DNA from: Henriciella pelagia
Lineage (GTDB): Bacteria; Pseudomonadota; Alphaproteobacteria; Caulobacterales; Hyphomonadaceae
DNA length: 64,000 nt
Reading direction: 5' to 3'
NCBI RefSeq assembly: GCF_002088945.1
Contig: NZ_NCSU01000014.1
Coordinates: 62,001 to 126,000, forward strand
The notes beneath the pieces were generated by a model. The model was not told the DNA's origin. It saw nothing but the letters and a program-made list of their open reading frames with translations, and searched no databases. This document shows, piece by piece, positions 9,795 to 19,275 of this stretch (the stretch's first letter is position 1; every line of letters starts with the position of its first letter). Made by a program: the position numbers and the translations under genes.

Positions 9795-9918
9795 ACGAGC
9801 TGTCTTCACTTGTTGCTTCAATAGAGACTGAAATCCGCCATTTTCACGCTGGGCGATCCTTCACATCGACCAAAACATCCACACCTTGGGTCGCTTCCGC
9901 GAAGACGCGCCCCGGTGA

Positions 9919-11292
<1,374 letters not shown>

Positions 11293-11346
11293 GTCCCGAC
11301 GTCTTCCGGACTGTTCGGGCCGATGGTGCGTAGATTTTTTGCGTGT

Positions 11347-11490
11347 GTTCCGATGTCAGATCAACCGATGCAGAAATCGCCTCACTGCCCTGCTCATCGA
11401 TCCGGTCTGCAACGCCCTTTGCGAGCACTTCGTCCATGTCATTGACCACGACATGCGCGCCTCTCTCGCTCGACCGCCCAAAAAACCTGT
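11347..11490 (-). pseudogene. fragment of a short-chain dehydrogenase/reductase
   Basis: The minus strand encodes FFGRSSERGAHVVVND followed by VADRIDEQGSEAISASVDLT. This is the second strand and helix of an SDR Rossmann fold, with the Asp that follows the NAD(P)-binding beta-2 strand. The glycine-rich loop before it and the catalytic SxnYxxxK after it are absent. It is a relic of about 40 codons in the spacer between gdhA and cobT. Confidence 0.55.
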
Positions 11491-11524
11491 GGCTCTGGCC
11501 CGCCCGTAGCGATAGAGCGCCATC

Positions 11525-12538
11525 ATGGATATGGTGCCAGAAGAATTTCAGACATCGCTCAAGCGGGCGATCGATTCCAAGACTAAGCCGGTTGGATCCC
11601 TCGGGCGCATTGAGACATTGGCCGCGCAGCTGGCAATGATCCAGAATTCTCTGAAGCCCGTTGCAGAGCGCTGCCAACTGACCATTTTTGCGGCCGATCA
11701 CGGCATGGCCAGGGCGGGGGTATCGGCCTACCCGCAGGATGTGACCCGGCAAATGGTGGCGAATTTCCTGGCGGGCGGCGCTGCCGCAAATGTTTTCTCG
11801 AAGACGCTCGGCGTGGAGGTGCAGGTTGTTGATTGCGGCGTGGCCGGCGATCCAATCGAGACTGCAGCCCTGAGATCGTGCCGCATCGCTGCAGGAACGG
11901 CCAACGCAATCGAACGGCCCGCCATGAACGCCCACCAATGTGCGTCAGCGTTGGCGAACGGGCGTCAGATTGGACTGGAAGGCAGACATCACGCTGCCTG
12001 TTTTGGCGAGATGGGCATCGGCAACACATCATCGGCAAGTCTCATTGCGGCAAAGATCCTCGGCGAACCTGTCGACGAACTTGTCGGGCGAGGAACCGGA
12101 CTTGAGGCAGACGGTGTCAGGCGCAAACGCACGCTACTGGAATCTGCAGCCAGCCGCACGCCCGCGCAGCTGACGCCCGTTGAGGCACTGACAGAATATG
12201 GCGGCTTTGAAATCGCCACTATGGCTGGGGCAATGACAGGTGCGGCTGAGTCCGGGAAAATTGTCATCGTGGACGGCTTCATTGCCACGGCAGCAGCGCT
12301 TTGCGCACGAAAGATCTTTCCTGGCTGCGAGCGCAACTTTGTTTATGCGCACCGCTCGGCAGAGGCAGGACATAAGCGGCTTCTGGATGCTCTGAACGCC
12401 ACCCCTCTACTTGATCTCGACATGCGGCTTGGCGAAGGCACGGGCGCCCTGCTCGCCTGGCCTCTCGTGCAGGCAGCAGCCGCGATGCTGCGGGATATGG
12501 CGAGCTTCGACAGCGCCGGTGTCAGTGGTCCGGCATGA
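11525..12538 (+). CDS. cobT: nicotinate-nucleotide:dimethylbenzimidazole phosphoribosyltransferase
   Basis: A 337-residue CobT. The N-terminal KTKPVGSLGRIETLAAQLA, TIFAADHGMARAGVSAYPQ, GEMGIGNTSSASL and LVGRGTGL segments are all characteristic. The active-site glutamate lies in the C-terminal RLGEGTGALL. It makes alpha-ribazole phosphate, the lower-ligand donor for the nucleotide loop, in the cytoplasm. It starts a run of coupled genes (cobT-cobS overlap ATGA). A second ATG lies 6 nt downstream, so the start could be 11531. Confidence 0.95.
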   Translation: MDMVPEEFQTSLKRAIDSKTKPVGSLGRIETLAAQLAMIQNSLKPVAERCQLTIFAADHGMARAGVSAYPQDVTRQMVANFLAGGAAANVFSKTLGVEVQVVDCGVAGDPIETAALRSCRIAAGTANAIERPAMNAHQCASALANGRQIGLEGRHHAACFGEMGIGNTSSASLIAAKILGEPVDELVGRGTGLEADGVRRKRTLLESAASRTPAQLTPVEALTEYGGFEIATMAGAMTGAAESGKIVIVDGFIATAAALCARKIFPGCERNFVYAHRSAEAGHKRLLDALNATPLLDLDMRLGEGTGALLAWPLVQAAAAMLRDMASFDSAGVSGPA

Positions 12539-13293
12539 AGGACGCTCTCGCCCAGTTTGGCCTTGCCATTCAGTTCCTGACCCGCATTCCGCTGCCATTT
12601 GATCCGGGTTACACACCAGAGCGGATGGCGAGGTCACCCGCTTATTATCCGCTCGTCGGGGCTCTGATAGGTGGGATTTGCGCCGGGGTGTTCTGGGTCG
12701 CCGCGCTCGGCCTGCCGGCATTTGTCAGCGTGGTAATGGCACTGGCCGCAGGGCTGCTTCTGACCGGGGCGTTTCACGAAGACGGCCTTGCTGACACATT
12801 TGACGGGATTGGCGGCGGCCAGACAAAAGAGTCTGCACTCACCATCATGAAGGACAGCCGTATTGGCACCTATGGCACCGCTGCGCTCGCTATCATCCTG
12901 CTTCTGAAGGCCAGCGCACTGACGTCGATGACCGGTTCGCTGGTGGTCGCTGCACTCGTGGCTGGCCACGCCCTTTCACGCCTGTCAGCCGTCATGGTCA
13001 TCGTCACCAGCCGCTATGTCCGCGATGAAGGAACCGGCAAGCCTGTCGCGACGGGTCTCTCGTCAGGCGGGGTGGCTGTCGCGCTCCTGACAGGCGCGCT
13101 AATTGTTGCTCTCTGGCCACTCTTCCAGCCTCTCCCCGCCGTGCTCTACGGACTGGGCGGGCTCATCACCGGTCACGTGCTCATGCGGCTGGTGTTCGAG
13201 CCGAAGCTTGGCGGCTATACAGGCGACGCGCTTGGCGCGGTCCAGCAGGTCAGCGAGTCGGGCTTTTATCTCGGCCTGCTCATATGGCTCTGA
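12535..13293 (+). CDS. cobS: adenosylcobinamide-GDP ribazoletransferase (cobalamin synthase)
   Basis: A 252-residue polytopic inner-membrane protein with the CobS signatures QFLTRIPLP near the N-terminus, the acidic motif AFHEDGLADTFDGIGGG (Mg-binding DxxxD) and MKDSRIGTYG. It joins adenosylcobinamide-GDP to alpha-ribazole (phosphate) to close the nucleotide loop. It overlaps cobT by 4 nt and cobC by 10 nt. The C-terminal GGYTGDALGAVQQVSE is also typical. Nothing unusual. Confidence 0.95.
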   Translation: MKDALAQFGLAIQFLTRIPLPFDPGYTPERMARSPAYYPLVGALIGGICAGVFWVAALGLPAFVSVVMALAAGLLLTGAFHEDGLADTFDGIGGGQTKESALTIMKDSRIGTYGTAALAIILLLKASALTSMTGSLVVAALVAGHALSRLSAVMVIVTSRYVRDEGTGKPVATGLSSGGVAVALLTGALIVALWPLFQPLPAVLYGLGGLITGHVLMRLVFEPKLGGYTGDALGAVQQVSESGFYLGLLIWL

Positions 13294-13802
13294 CACTGCT
13301 GCGTCATACGCGTCTCGATGTGCCTGCAGGCACCTGTTATGGCATCAGTGATCTCGCTCTGGCCCCGAGCTTTGACGAGGAGGCCAGCGCGCTGTTGCCG
13401 ACCCTGCCGCCGTTCGACCGTATCGTAACCAGCCCCTTGTCGCGTTGCCGGCGTCTGGCCAAGTTCATCGCCGAACATACAAGCTGCGGTGTGACCCAAG
13501 ATGCCAGGCTGACAGAAATGGATTTCGGGCGATGGGAAGGCCGTCCATGGAGCGGCATCCCCCGCCCTGAAATCGATGCCTGGGCGGCTGACTTCCTGCA
13601 TGCCCGCCCGCATGGCGGTGAAAGCGTCGCCATGCTGCGCGCCCGTGCGCTGCAGGTATTGAGCGATTACCGAAGACACCCGGATGACATCTTGATTGTC
13701 ACGCATGCCGGCGTCATCAAGGCAGCCCTTGCCGCCGACGAGACCGCCGAAAGTCATGCGATACAGATAGATTTTGGCGGGTTCGTGACGCTCACCGACT
13801 GA
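13284..13802 (+). CDS. cobC: alpha-ribazole phosphatase-like histidine phosphatase
   Basis: A 172-residue histidine phosphatase. The phosphate-accepting motif reads LLRHTRLD, with the T common in CobC proteins in place of the G of phosphoglycerate mutases. It also has TSPLSRCRRLA, the acidic TEMDFGRWEGRPW and the second His in VTHAGVIKA. Placement between cobS and cobO supports dephosphorylation of alpha-ribazole-5'-phosphate or of cobalamin phosphate. It is slightly shorter than the roughly 200 residues of Salmonella CobC but has all catalytic segments. Confidence 0.85.
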   Translation: MALTLLRHTRLDVPAGTCYGISDLALAPSFDEEASALLPTLPPFDRIVTSPLSRCRRLAKFIAEHTSCGVTQDARLTEMDFGRWEGRPWSGIPRPEIDAWAADFLHARPHGGESVAMLRARALQVLSDYRRHPDDILIVTHAGVIKAALAADETAESHAIQIDFGGFVTLTD

Positions 13803-13813
13803 AAGGAAGGCCC

Positions 13814-14416
13814 ATGACGACCGAGCAGACCCATTCCGAAAGGATGAAAGCCCTGCAGGCCGAGCAGAAGAAGAAGACCTCCGAAGCGCGTGATCCCGGT
13901 CGCGGACTGGTTCTCGTCCACACAGGCAATGGCAAGGGCAAGTCCAGCTCCGCCTTTGGCGTCATCATCCGTGCGCTTGGCTGGAAACAAAAGGTTGGCA
14001 TCGTCCAGTTCATCAAGGGCAAGTGGATTACCGGCGAGAAGCAGTTCTTCATGAACTTCAAGGACCAGGTCGACTGGCATACAATGGGGGAAGGCTTCAC
14101 CTGGGATACGCAGGACCGCGAGCGCGACATCGCCGCCGCCGAGTCGGCCTTTTCCAAAGCTTGCAGCATGATGCAGAGTGGAGACTATGACCTTGTTGTC
14201 CTCGACGAGATCAATATCGCGCTGCGCTACGACTATCTCGATATCCAGGCCGTGATTGACGGGCTGAAGGCGCGATCGGACCGCACCAGCGTTATCCTGA
14301 CGGGCCGCGATGCCAGGCCGGAACTCTGTGACTATGCCGATCTCGTCAGCGAGATGACGGAAGTGAAGCACCCATTCAAGGCCGGAATCAAAGCCCAGCG
14401 CGGCATTGATTTCTGA
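13814..14416 (+). CDS. cobO: cob(I)yrinic acid a,c-diamide adenosyltransferase
   Basis: A 200-residue CobO/BtuR/CobA-type adenosyltransferase. The P-loop VHTGNGKGKSSSAFG lies near residue 36, followed by QFIKGKWITGE and the Walker B-like DLVVLDEINIALRY. It transfers the adenosyl group of ATP to the cobalt of reduced corrinoids. A good ribosome binding site AGGAAGG lies just before the ATG. It is the last gene before the riboswitch, so the first four cob genes are outside that riboswitch's control. Confidence 0.95.
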   Translation: MTTEQTHSERMKALQAEQKKKTSEARDPGRGLVLVHTGNGKGKSSSAFGVIIRALGWKQKVGIVQFIKGKWITGEKQFFMNFKDQVDWHTMGEGFTWDTQDRERDIAAAESAFSKACSMMQSGDYDLVVLDEINIALRYDYLDIQAVIDGLKARSDRTSVILTGRDARPELCDYADLVSEMTEVKHPFKAGIKAQRGIDF

Positions 14417-14486
14417 AGGTTTCCCAAAGGTCAGTCGACCAAAGAGACCGATTGACAAACCTTCGCACTTGCAACATCAGAGCGCT

Positions 14487-14655
14487 CAGATGGTGCTCCC
14501 CTAACAGGGAGCTAAGAGGGAAGCCGGTGTAAATCCGGTGCTGTACCCGCAACTGTAAGCCGGGAGCTGATGGCCAATATGCCACTGGAGCGCAAGCTCT
14601 GGGAAGGCGGCCAGAGGTGATGATCGGCGAGCCAGGAAACCTGCCATCGCGTCGT
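14487..14655 (+). ncRNA. cobalamin riboswitch aptamer
   Basis: The segment from GGTGCTCCCC through GAGGGAAGCCGGTG, CCGGTGCTGTACCCGC and AACTGTAAGC follows the conserved core of the adenosylcobalamin aptamer. The B12 box GCCAGGAAACCTGCCA follows at 14631-14646. It sits upstream of btuB in the sense orientation and should repress uptake and downstream cob genes when cobalamin is plentiful. Boundaries are approximate. Confidence 0.95.
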
Positions 14656-14681
14656 TCGTCCGGAGACCGGGGAAAGTTCTC

Positions 14682-14764
14682 AGCGGGCGGGAAGGCAATA
14701 GCCTCTCCTTTTGTAACGACACCCAGAGAAACCGGCTGGTCGCCCGCATGAGTCTTTCCTCATG
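14682..14764 (+). promoter_or_regulatory. candidate riboswitch expression platform
   Basis: Downstream of the aptamer, GCGGGCG at 14682-14688 can pair with CGCCCGC at 14741-14747, and CATGAG/CTCATG forms a 6-bp hairpin at 14747-14764. No T-tract follows, so control by ribosome access or long-range pairing looks more likely than an intrinsic terminator. This is inferred from complementarity alone. Confidence 0.4.
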
Positions 14765-14832
14765 GGCCAGATATTGTCGTTATGAATTGCACCTGTCTTC
14801 ACGGGCGACGGGGTGCCATGAGGGGAAGACCC

Positions 14833-16680
14833 ATGTCGTATAAGACGGCTCTGCTCAGCGCGGCAGCCCTAGGCATTTCTGTGCCTGTTTTCGCGCAAGT
14901 TTCTGAATTGGAAGAGAACCGGCTTGGCCCGGTTATTGTCGAAGGCTCACGCCTTGACCAGACGGCTGCCGAAGTCGGCTCGAGTGTCAGCATCATATCG
15001 GAGGAAGACCTCGAGAAACTGGACTATGATTTCGCATTGGACGCCGTCGCAACCGCGCCGGGCGTAACGATCAACCAGAACGGCGCATTTGGTGGTTCCG
15101 CCAGTGTCCGCATCCGCGGCGCATCCTCCGGCCAGACGCTCGTGCTTGTCGATGGCGTTCCCGTGGGAGACCCGTCCACCACCGACGGAAGTTTCAATTT
15201 CGCTTTTCTGGATACCGCCAGCGTCGAGCGCATCGAAGTCCTGAAAGGCCCGCAATCTACGCTGTGGGGGTCCGACGCGATTGGCGGTGTGGTTTCCATC
15301 ACCACCAAAGAGCCTGAAACTGGTCTCGTTGGCAGCGTGTTTGCCGAATATGGTTCCTTCAACACGCTTCGCGGCGGCGCATCCGTAGAAGGTGCGAACG
15401 ATACCGGTGATTTCCGGCTTTCTGCTTCAGGCATTTCGACAGACGGCATCTCGAAGGCCGACGAAGACAACGGCAATACGGAGGACGACGCCTATGAGTC
15501 GACAACCCTGTCGGCCAAGGGCGGCCTGAACCTGCCGAGCAAGGCGCGCCTCGAAGCGACCGTGCTGTATAACGACGCTGAGTCTGAATATGACAGCTAT
15601 TCGGGCGGCGCTCAGGGCAATGTCGCCGATGGCGACCAGGTCACGCAGAACGAAACCCTTGCAGGCAACCTTTCGCTTCAACTGCCCCTGCTCGACGACC
15701 GCTTCGACAATCTGTTCTTGGTTGGATATTCCGATATCGCGCGCGAGAATTTCACAAACGGCGCCCAGAGCTATTTCGCCGAAGGCGATCGTTCGATCTT
15801 CCGGTATCAAGGCACATTCGAAATCAATGACTTGAACACCGTGTCCTTCGGTGCCGAGCGCGAGGAAACTTCCGCCAATGGCGAGAATGCTGACACGGAC
15901 AGCCTGTTCGCGCTCTATGAGCTGAAGCCGGTCGACTCCCTGACCTTCACGGCAGGCGTTCGCAATGATGATGACAGCCGGTTTGGCTCCGAGACGACCG
16001 CTCGCGTGGCGGCAGCATGGAACCCGACAGACCAGGTCACCATCCGCTCAAGCTGGGCACAGGGCTTCAAGGCGCCAAGCATCTTCCAGTCGACCTATAT
16101 CTGTACGTTCTGCGGCCTGACCGAGCCGAATTCAAACCTCAAGCCGGAAACTTCCGAAGCGTTCGATATTGGCGTTGACTGGCGCTCCGCCGATGGCGGT
16201 CTGCAGGCTGGCATCACCTACTTCAACCAGGACACCGAGAATCTGATCGATTTCTCCTTCACCGCTGGCTACGACAATATTGCCGAGGTCAAGAGCCAGG
16301 GCGTCGAAGTGTTCGCCGGCTACGTCCTCACGGACTGGCTGAGCGTGAACGGCAACTACACCTTCATCGATGCTGAAGATGGCAACGGCAATGAACTCAG
16401 CCGTCTGCCGGAGCAATCAGGTAACGTCACTGTGTCGTTTGCCCCGGACGGTCCTTTCTCTGGCGCAGTCCTCATTCGTTATAATGGCGACGAGGCCAAC
16501 ACCAATGGAACGACGCTCGATGGCTGGACCCGTGTCGATCTGACAGGCCGTTACGCCCTCAATGAAAGCGTGGAACTCTACGGCAGGGTCGAGAACCTGT
16601 TCGATGACGATTACCAGCAGATCCTGGGTTACGGTACGCCGGGCCTGTCAGGGTCAGTCGGTATCCGGCTGCGCTACTAG
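14833..16680 (+). CDS. btuB: TonB-dependent corrinoid receptor, BtuB-like
   Basis: From ATG 14833 (AGGGGA upstream) the protein is 615 residues with a signal peptide ending AVPVFAQ-like (SVPVFAQ). A plug domain follows (VIVEGSRLDQTAAEVGSS as TonB-box region, VRIRGASSGQTLVLVDGVPVGDPS, VERIEVLKGPQSTLWGSDAIGGVVSI), then a 22-strand-type barrel ending in the aromatic IRLRY. The size, close to E. coli BtuB, and the cobalamin riboswitch before it identify it as the outer-membrane corrinoid importer. An upstream ATG at 14782 lies in the leader and is unlikely. It heads the btuB-F-C-D-cobQ-cbiB-cobD operon. Confidence 0.93.
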   Translation: MSYKTALLSAAALGISVPVFAQVSELEENRLGPVIVEGSRLDQTAAEVGSSVSIISEEDLEKLDYDFALDAVATAPGVTINQNGAFGGSASVRIRGASSGQTLVLVDGVPVGDPSTTDGSFNFAFLDTASVERIEVLKGPQSTLWGSDAIGGVVSITTKEPETGLVGSVFAEYGSFNTLRGGASVEGANDTGDFRLSASGISTDGISKADEDNGNTEDDAYESTTLSAKGGLNLPSKARLEATVLYNDAESEYDSYSGGAQGNVADGDQVTQNETLAGNLSLQLPLLDDRFDNLFLVGYSDIARENFTNGAQSYFAEGDRSIFRYQGTFEINDLNTVSFGAEREETSANGENADTDSLFALYELKPVDSLTFTAGVRNDDDSRFGSETTARVAAAWNPTDQVTIRSSWAQGFKAPSIFQSTYICTFCGLTEPNSNLKPETSEAFDIGVDWRSADGGLQAGITYFNQDTENLIDFSFTAGYDNIAEVKSQGVEVFAGYVLTDWLSVNGNYTFIDAEDGNGNELSRLPEQSGNVTVSFAPDGPFSGAVLIRYNGDEANTNGTTLDGWTRVDLTGRYALNESVELYGRVENLFDDDYQQILGYGTPGLSGSVGIRLRY

Positions 16681-16689
16681 GAACCGCTC

Positions 16690-17535
16690 ATGTCGAGACT
16701 GGCGATCCTCTCTTTCATCGGACTTGGACTTGCCGCCTGTGGTGCGCCTCCGCCGCCACACGGCGAGGGAGCAGGCCGCCCGATGCGGATTGTCAGTCTC
16801 GACTATTGCGCTGACCAGTATGTCCTGAAGTTCGCCGACCGGGAACAAATCCTGGCCATTTCGCCGGATGCGGTGAAGGACTTCTCCTATATGCGAGAGG
16901 CAGCCGAGGGTGTGCCAACCGTTCGCCCGGTCGCTGAGGATGTCCTCATCCTGAAACCTGACCTTGTCGTGCGCGCTTATGGCGGTGGTCCCAATGCCGA
17001 AGCCTTTTTTGAACGCGCCGGCGTACCCGTACTGACGGTGGGATGGACGTCTAACGTCGACACCGAGGAAGTCGGCTCCATACCAAGCCTCATCCAGCAT
17101 ATGGCTGACGGGCTCGGGCAAAGTGAACGCGGGCGCGCGCTCGTGACAGATTTCCGGGCCCGGCTCGCCGCCATCAACAAGCGAACAGGCGGCGAAACGG
17201 CCCTCTATCTCACCCCTACAGGCGTGACAACGGGCCCTGGCGCGATGGTGCACGAAATGCTGGTTACTGCCGGGTTCGAAAACTTCCAGGATCAGCCTGG
17301 CTGGCGCTCCATTCCGCTTGAACGCCTCGCCTATGAGCGCCCGGATGTTATCGCAGCCGCCTTCTTTGATCAGAAGACAAATCATCCAGGCTCCTGGAGC
17401 GCGATGAACCACCCCGTAGCGGAGCGACATATGGATGAGGTCCCCGTTATCCCCCTGAAAGGTGCCTGGACGGCCTGCGGCGGCTGGTTCATTCTGGACG
17501 CCATTGAAGCGCTCGCAGAGGGAGGCGGATCGTGA
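16690..17535 (+). CDS. btuF: corrinoid ABC transporter substrate-binding lipoprotein
   Basis: A 281-residue protein with a lipoprotein signal ending LGLAAC. It has the two-lobed cobalamin/Fe-siderophore binding fold: RIVSLDYCADQYVLKFA in the N-lobe, the helical backbone after GWTSNVDTEEVGSIPSLIQHMA, and the C-lobe YLTPTGVTTGPGAMVHEML. It would bind corrinoid delivered through BtuB and present it to BtuCD. It lies 9 bp after btuB and overlaps btuC by 4 nt. Because it is a lipoprotein, it is tethered to a membrane. Confidence 0.88.
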   Translation: MSRLAILSFIGLGLAACGAPPPPHGEGAGRPMRIVSLDYCADQYVLKFADREQILAISPDAVKDFSYMREAAEGVPTVRPVAEDVLILKPDLVVRAYGGGPNAEAFFERAGVPVLTVGWTSNVDTEEVGSIPSLIQHMADGLGQSERGRALVTDFRARLAAINKRTGGETALYLTPTGVTTGPGAMVHEMLVTAGFENFQDQPGWRSIPLERLAYERPDVIAAAFFDQKTNHPGSWSAMNHPVAERHMDEVPVIPLKGAWTACGGWFILDAIEALAEGGGS

Positions 17536-18521
17536 GCGAGCGTTTCCTGGTTCCTGGCCTTGTCGCCGCGTCGGTCGTCGCAATCTTTGCCGCCTGCCTT
17601 CTGGGCTCCACTCCGCTGGCGGCTGATCGCGTGCTTGCCGCTTTTCTCGGCGGTGCGGATGTCGGAGATCGGCTGGTGGTCTGGCAGATCCGTCTGCCGC
17701 GGGCCATCGCCGCTTTTGTGACAGGTGCTGCGCTGGGAATTAGCGGCGCAGCGCTCCAGGGCCTGCTACGCAACCCGCTGGCTGAGCCCGGCGTGCTTGG
17801 CGTTTCTGCATCCGCCTCCCTTTTGGCGACATTCTCGCTCTACTATGGACTGGCGGCGCTCTCTCCCTGGATCCTGCCACTCTCGGCGATTGCAGGTGCG
17901 CTGGCCGCGACAGCCCTCATTGCGCTCGCCGCCATACGGACCCGATCTGTCGTCACGCTGATCCTGATCGGTGTCGGCCTGTCGAGCTTCTCCGGCGCGG
18001 CAATGAGCCTGCTCATGAACCTCGCGCCCAACCCGTTTTCCCTGTCTGACATGATCAACTGGATGCTGGGATCTGTTGCCAATCGCAGCTTTCAGGAGCT
18101 TGGACTGGCGGCACCGTTCCTGCTGGCGGGAACAATTATCCTGCTGGTATCCCGGCGCGGACTTTCCGCACTCACCCTGGGAGAGGAAGCCGCAAGCGGT
18201 GTCGGCCTCAACCTGCGCAACCAACGCATCCTCACTGTGCTCGGAGCCGGGCTGGCGACGGGCGGCTCGGTCGGGCTCGCCGGTGCAATCGGCTTTGTCG
18301 GGATCGTCGCACCGCACATCATCCGGCCATTCGTAAAGCATGATCCGGCTCGGTCGCTCATCCCGTCTGCGCTTCTCGCGGGCCTCATACTGGTCATGGC
18401 AGATATTGGCGTGCGGTTGATGCCGACAACCAATGAACTCAAACTGGGTGTCGTAGCCGCGCTGATCGGGGCGCCGGCCTTTGTCTGGATTGCCATGAGG
18501 AGGCGCACGCTCAATGGCTGA
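17532..18521 (+). CDS. btuC: corrinoid ABC transporter permease
   Basis: A 329-residue FecCD/BtuC permease with about ten transmembrane segments. It has the family motifs WQIRLPRAIAAFVTGAALGISGAALQGLLRNPLAEPGVLGVS and, near the coupling helix, GSVGLAGAIGFVGIVAPHIIR. It starts at GTG inside the btuF stop, and its last codons overlap btuD by 8 nt. The neighbours btuB, btuF and btuD make corrinoid the likely cargo. Confidence 0.93.
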   Translation: MSERFLVPGLVAASVVAIFAACLLGSTPLAADRVLAAFLGGADVGDRLVVWQIRLPRAIAAFVTGAALGISGAALQGLLRNPLAEPGVLGVSASASLLATFSLYYGLAALSPWILPLSAIAGALAATALIALAAIRTRSVVTLILIGVGLSSFSGAAMSLLMNLAPNPFSLSDMINWMLGSVANRSFQELGLAAPFLLAGTIILLVSRRGLSALTLGEEAASGVGLNLRNQRILTVLGAGLATGGSVGLAGAIGFVGIVAPHIIRPFVKHDPARSLIPSALLAGLILVMADIGVRLMPTTNELKLGVVAALIGAPAFVWIAMRRRTLNG

Positions 18522-19275
18522 CCTTATCGCCCGCAATCTGTCTGTCGAAGCAGGCAAGGCGACGCTTGTCCGCGATGCCAGCTTTCGGCTTGCGCGGGGC
18601 GAACTGGTCGCGCTGCTCGGTCCGAATGGCGCCGGCAAGACCAGCCTGCTCCGCGCCTCGCTTGGCCTTGAGAAACGTGCCTCAGGTGATGCGCTCCTCG
18701 ATGGTACCGATAGCGAGAAGCTCTCGCCAATGCAGCGCGCGAGGCGGGTCGCTTATCTACCGCAGCAAAGACCGCTCGCATGGCCCAACACTGTTCGCGA
18801 CGTAGTCGCTCTGGGGCGCTTTGCGTATGGAGCCGCTCCCGGTCGGTTAAGCGCCGAGGATGCGGATGCCGTCGAGCGGGCGATTAAGCTCTGCGATCTC
18901 GGCTCTTTCGTCGACCGTCAGGCTGATACGCTGTCGGGTGGTGAGCTCGCACGCGTTCATTGCGCGCGTGCCTTTGCTGCAGGCGCTCCGCTGCTGATCG
19001 CTGACGAACCTGTTGCTGCGCTCGACCCGCGCCACCAGTTCCGGATCATGGATATGATACGCGGGTTCGTCGACGAGGGTGGCGGGGCGTTAGTGGTGCT
19101 GCATGACATCGCGCTGGCAGCACGCTACGCGGACCGGATGATCTGGATGAAGGATGCGCAAATCGTCGCTGACGGACCACCCGCAGAAACGCTGTCTGAA
19201 GAGCGGATGGCGGACATTTACGGCGTGCGCGCGAAGGTTTCAGGCAATTCGGTCGAGATCGAAGGGGCCATATGA
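18514..19275 (+). CDS. btuD: corrinoid ABC transporter ATPase
   Basis: A 253-residue ABC ATPase with Walker A LGPNGAGKTSLL, Q-loop PQQRPLAWPNTVRDVVALGRFAY, signature LSGGELARVHCARAFAAG, Walker B LLIADEPVAALDP and H-loop VLHDIALAARYADR. It pairs with BtuC to power corrinoid import. It overlaps btuC by 8 nt and cobQ by 4 nt, so transport and maturation genes are made together. Confidence 0.94.
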   Translation: MADLIARNLSVEAGKATLVRDASFRLARGELVALLGPNGAGKTSLLRASLGLEKRASGDALLDGTDSEKLSPMQRARRVAYLPQQRPLAWPNTVRDVVALGRFAYGAAPGRLSAEDADAVERAIKLCDLGSFVDRQADTLSGGELARVHCARAFAAGAPLLIADEPVAALDPRHQFRIMDMIRGFVDEGGGALVVLHDIALAARYADRMIWMKDAQIVADGPPAETLSEERMADIYGVRAKVSGNSVEIEGAI

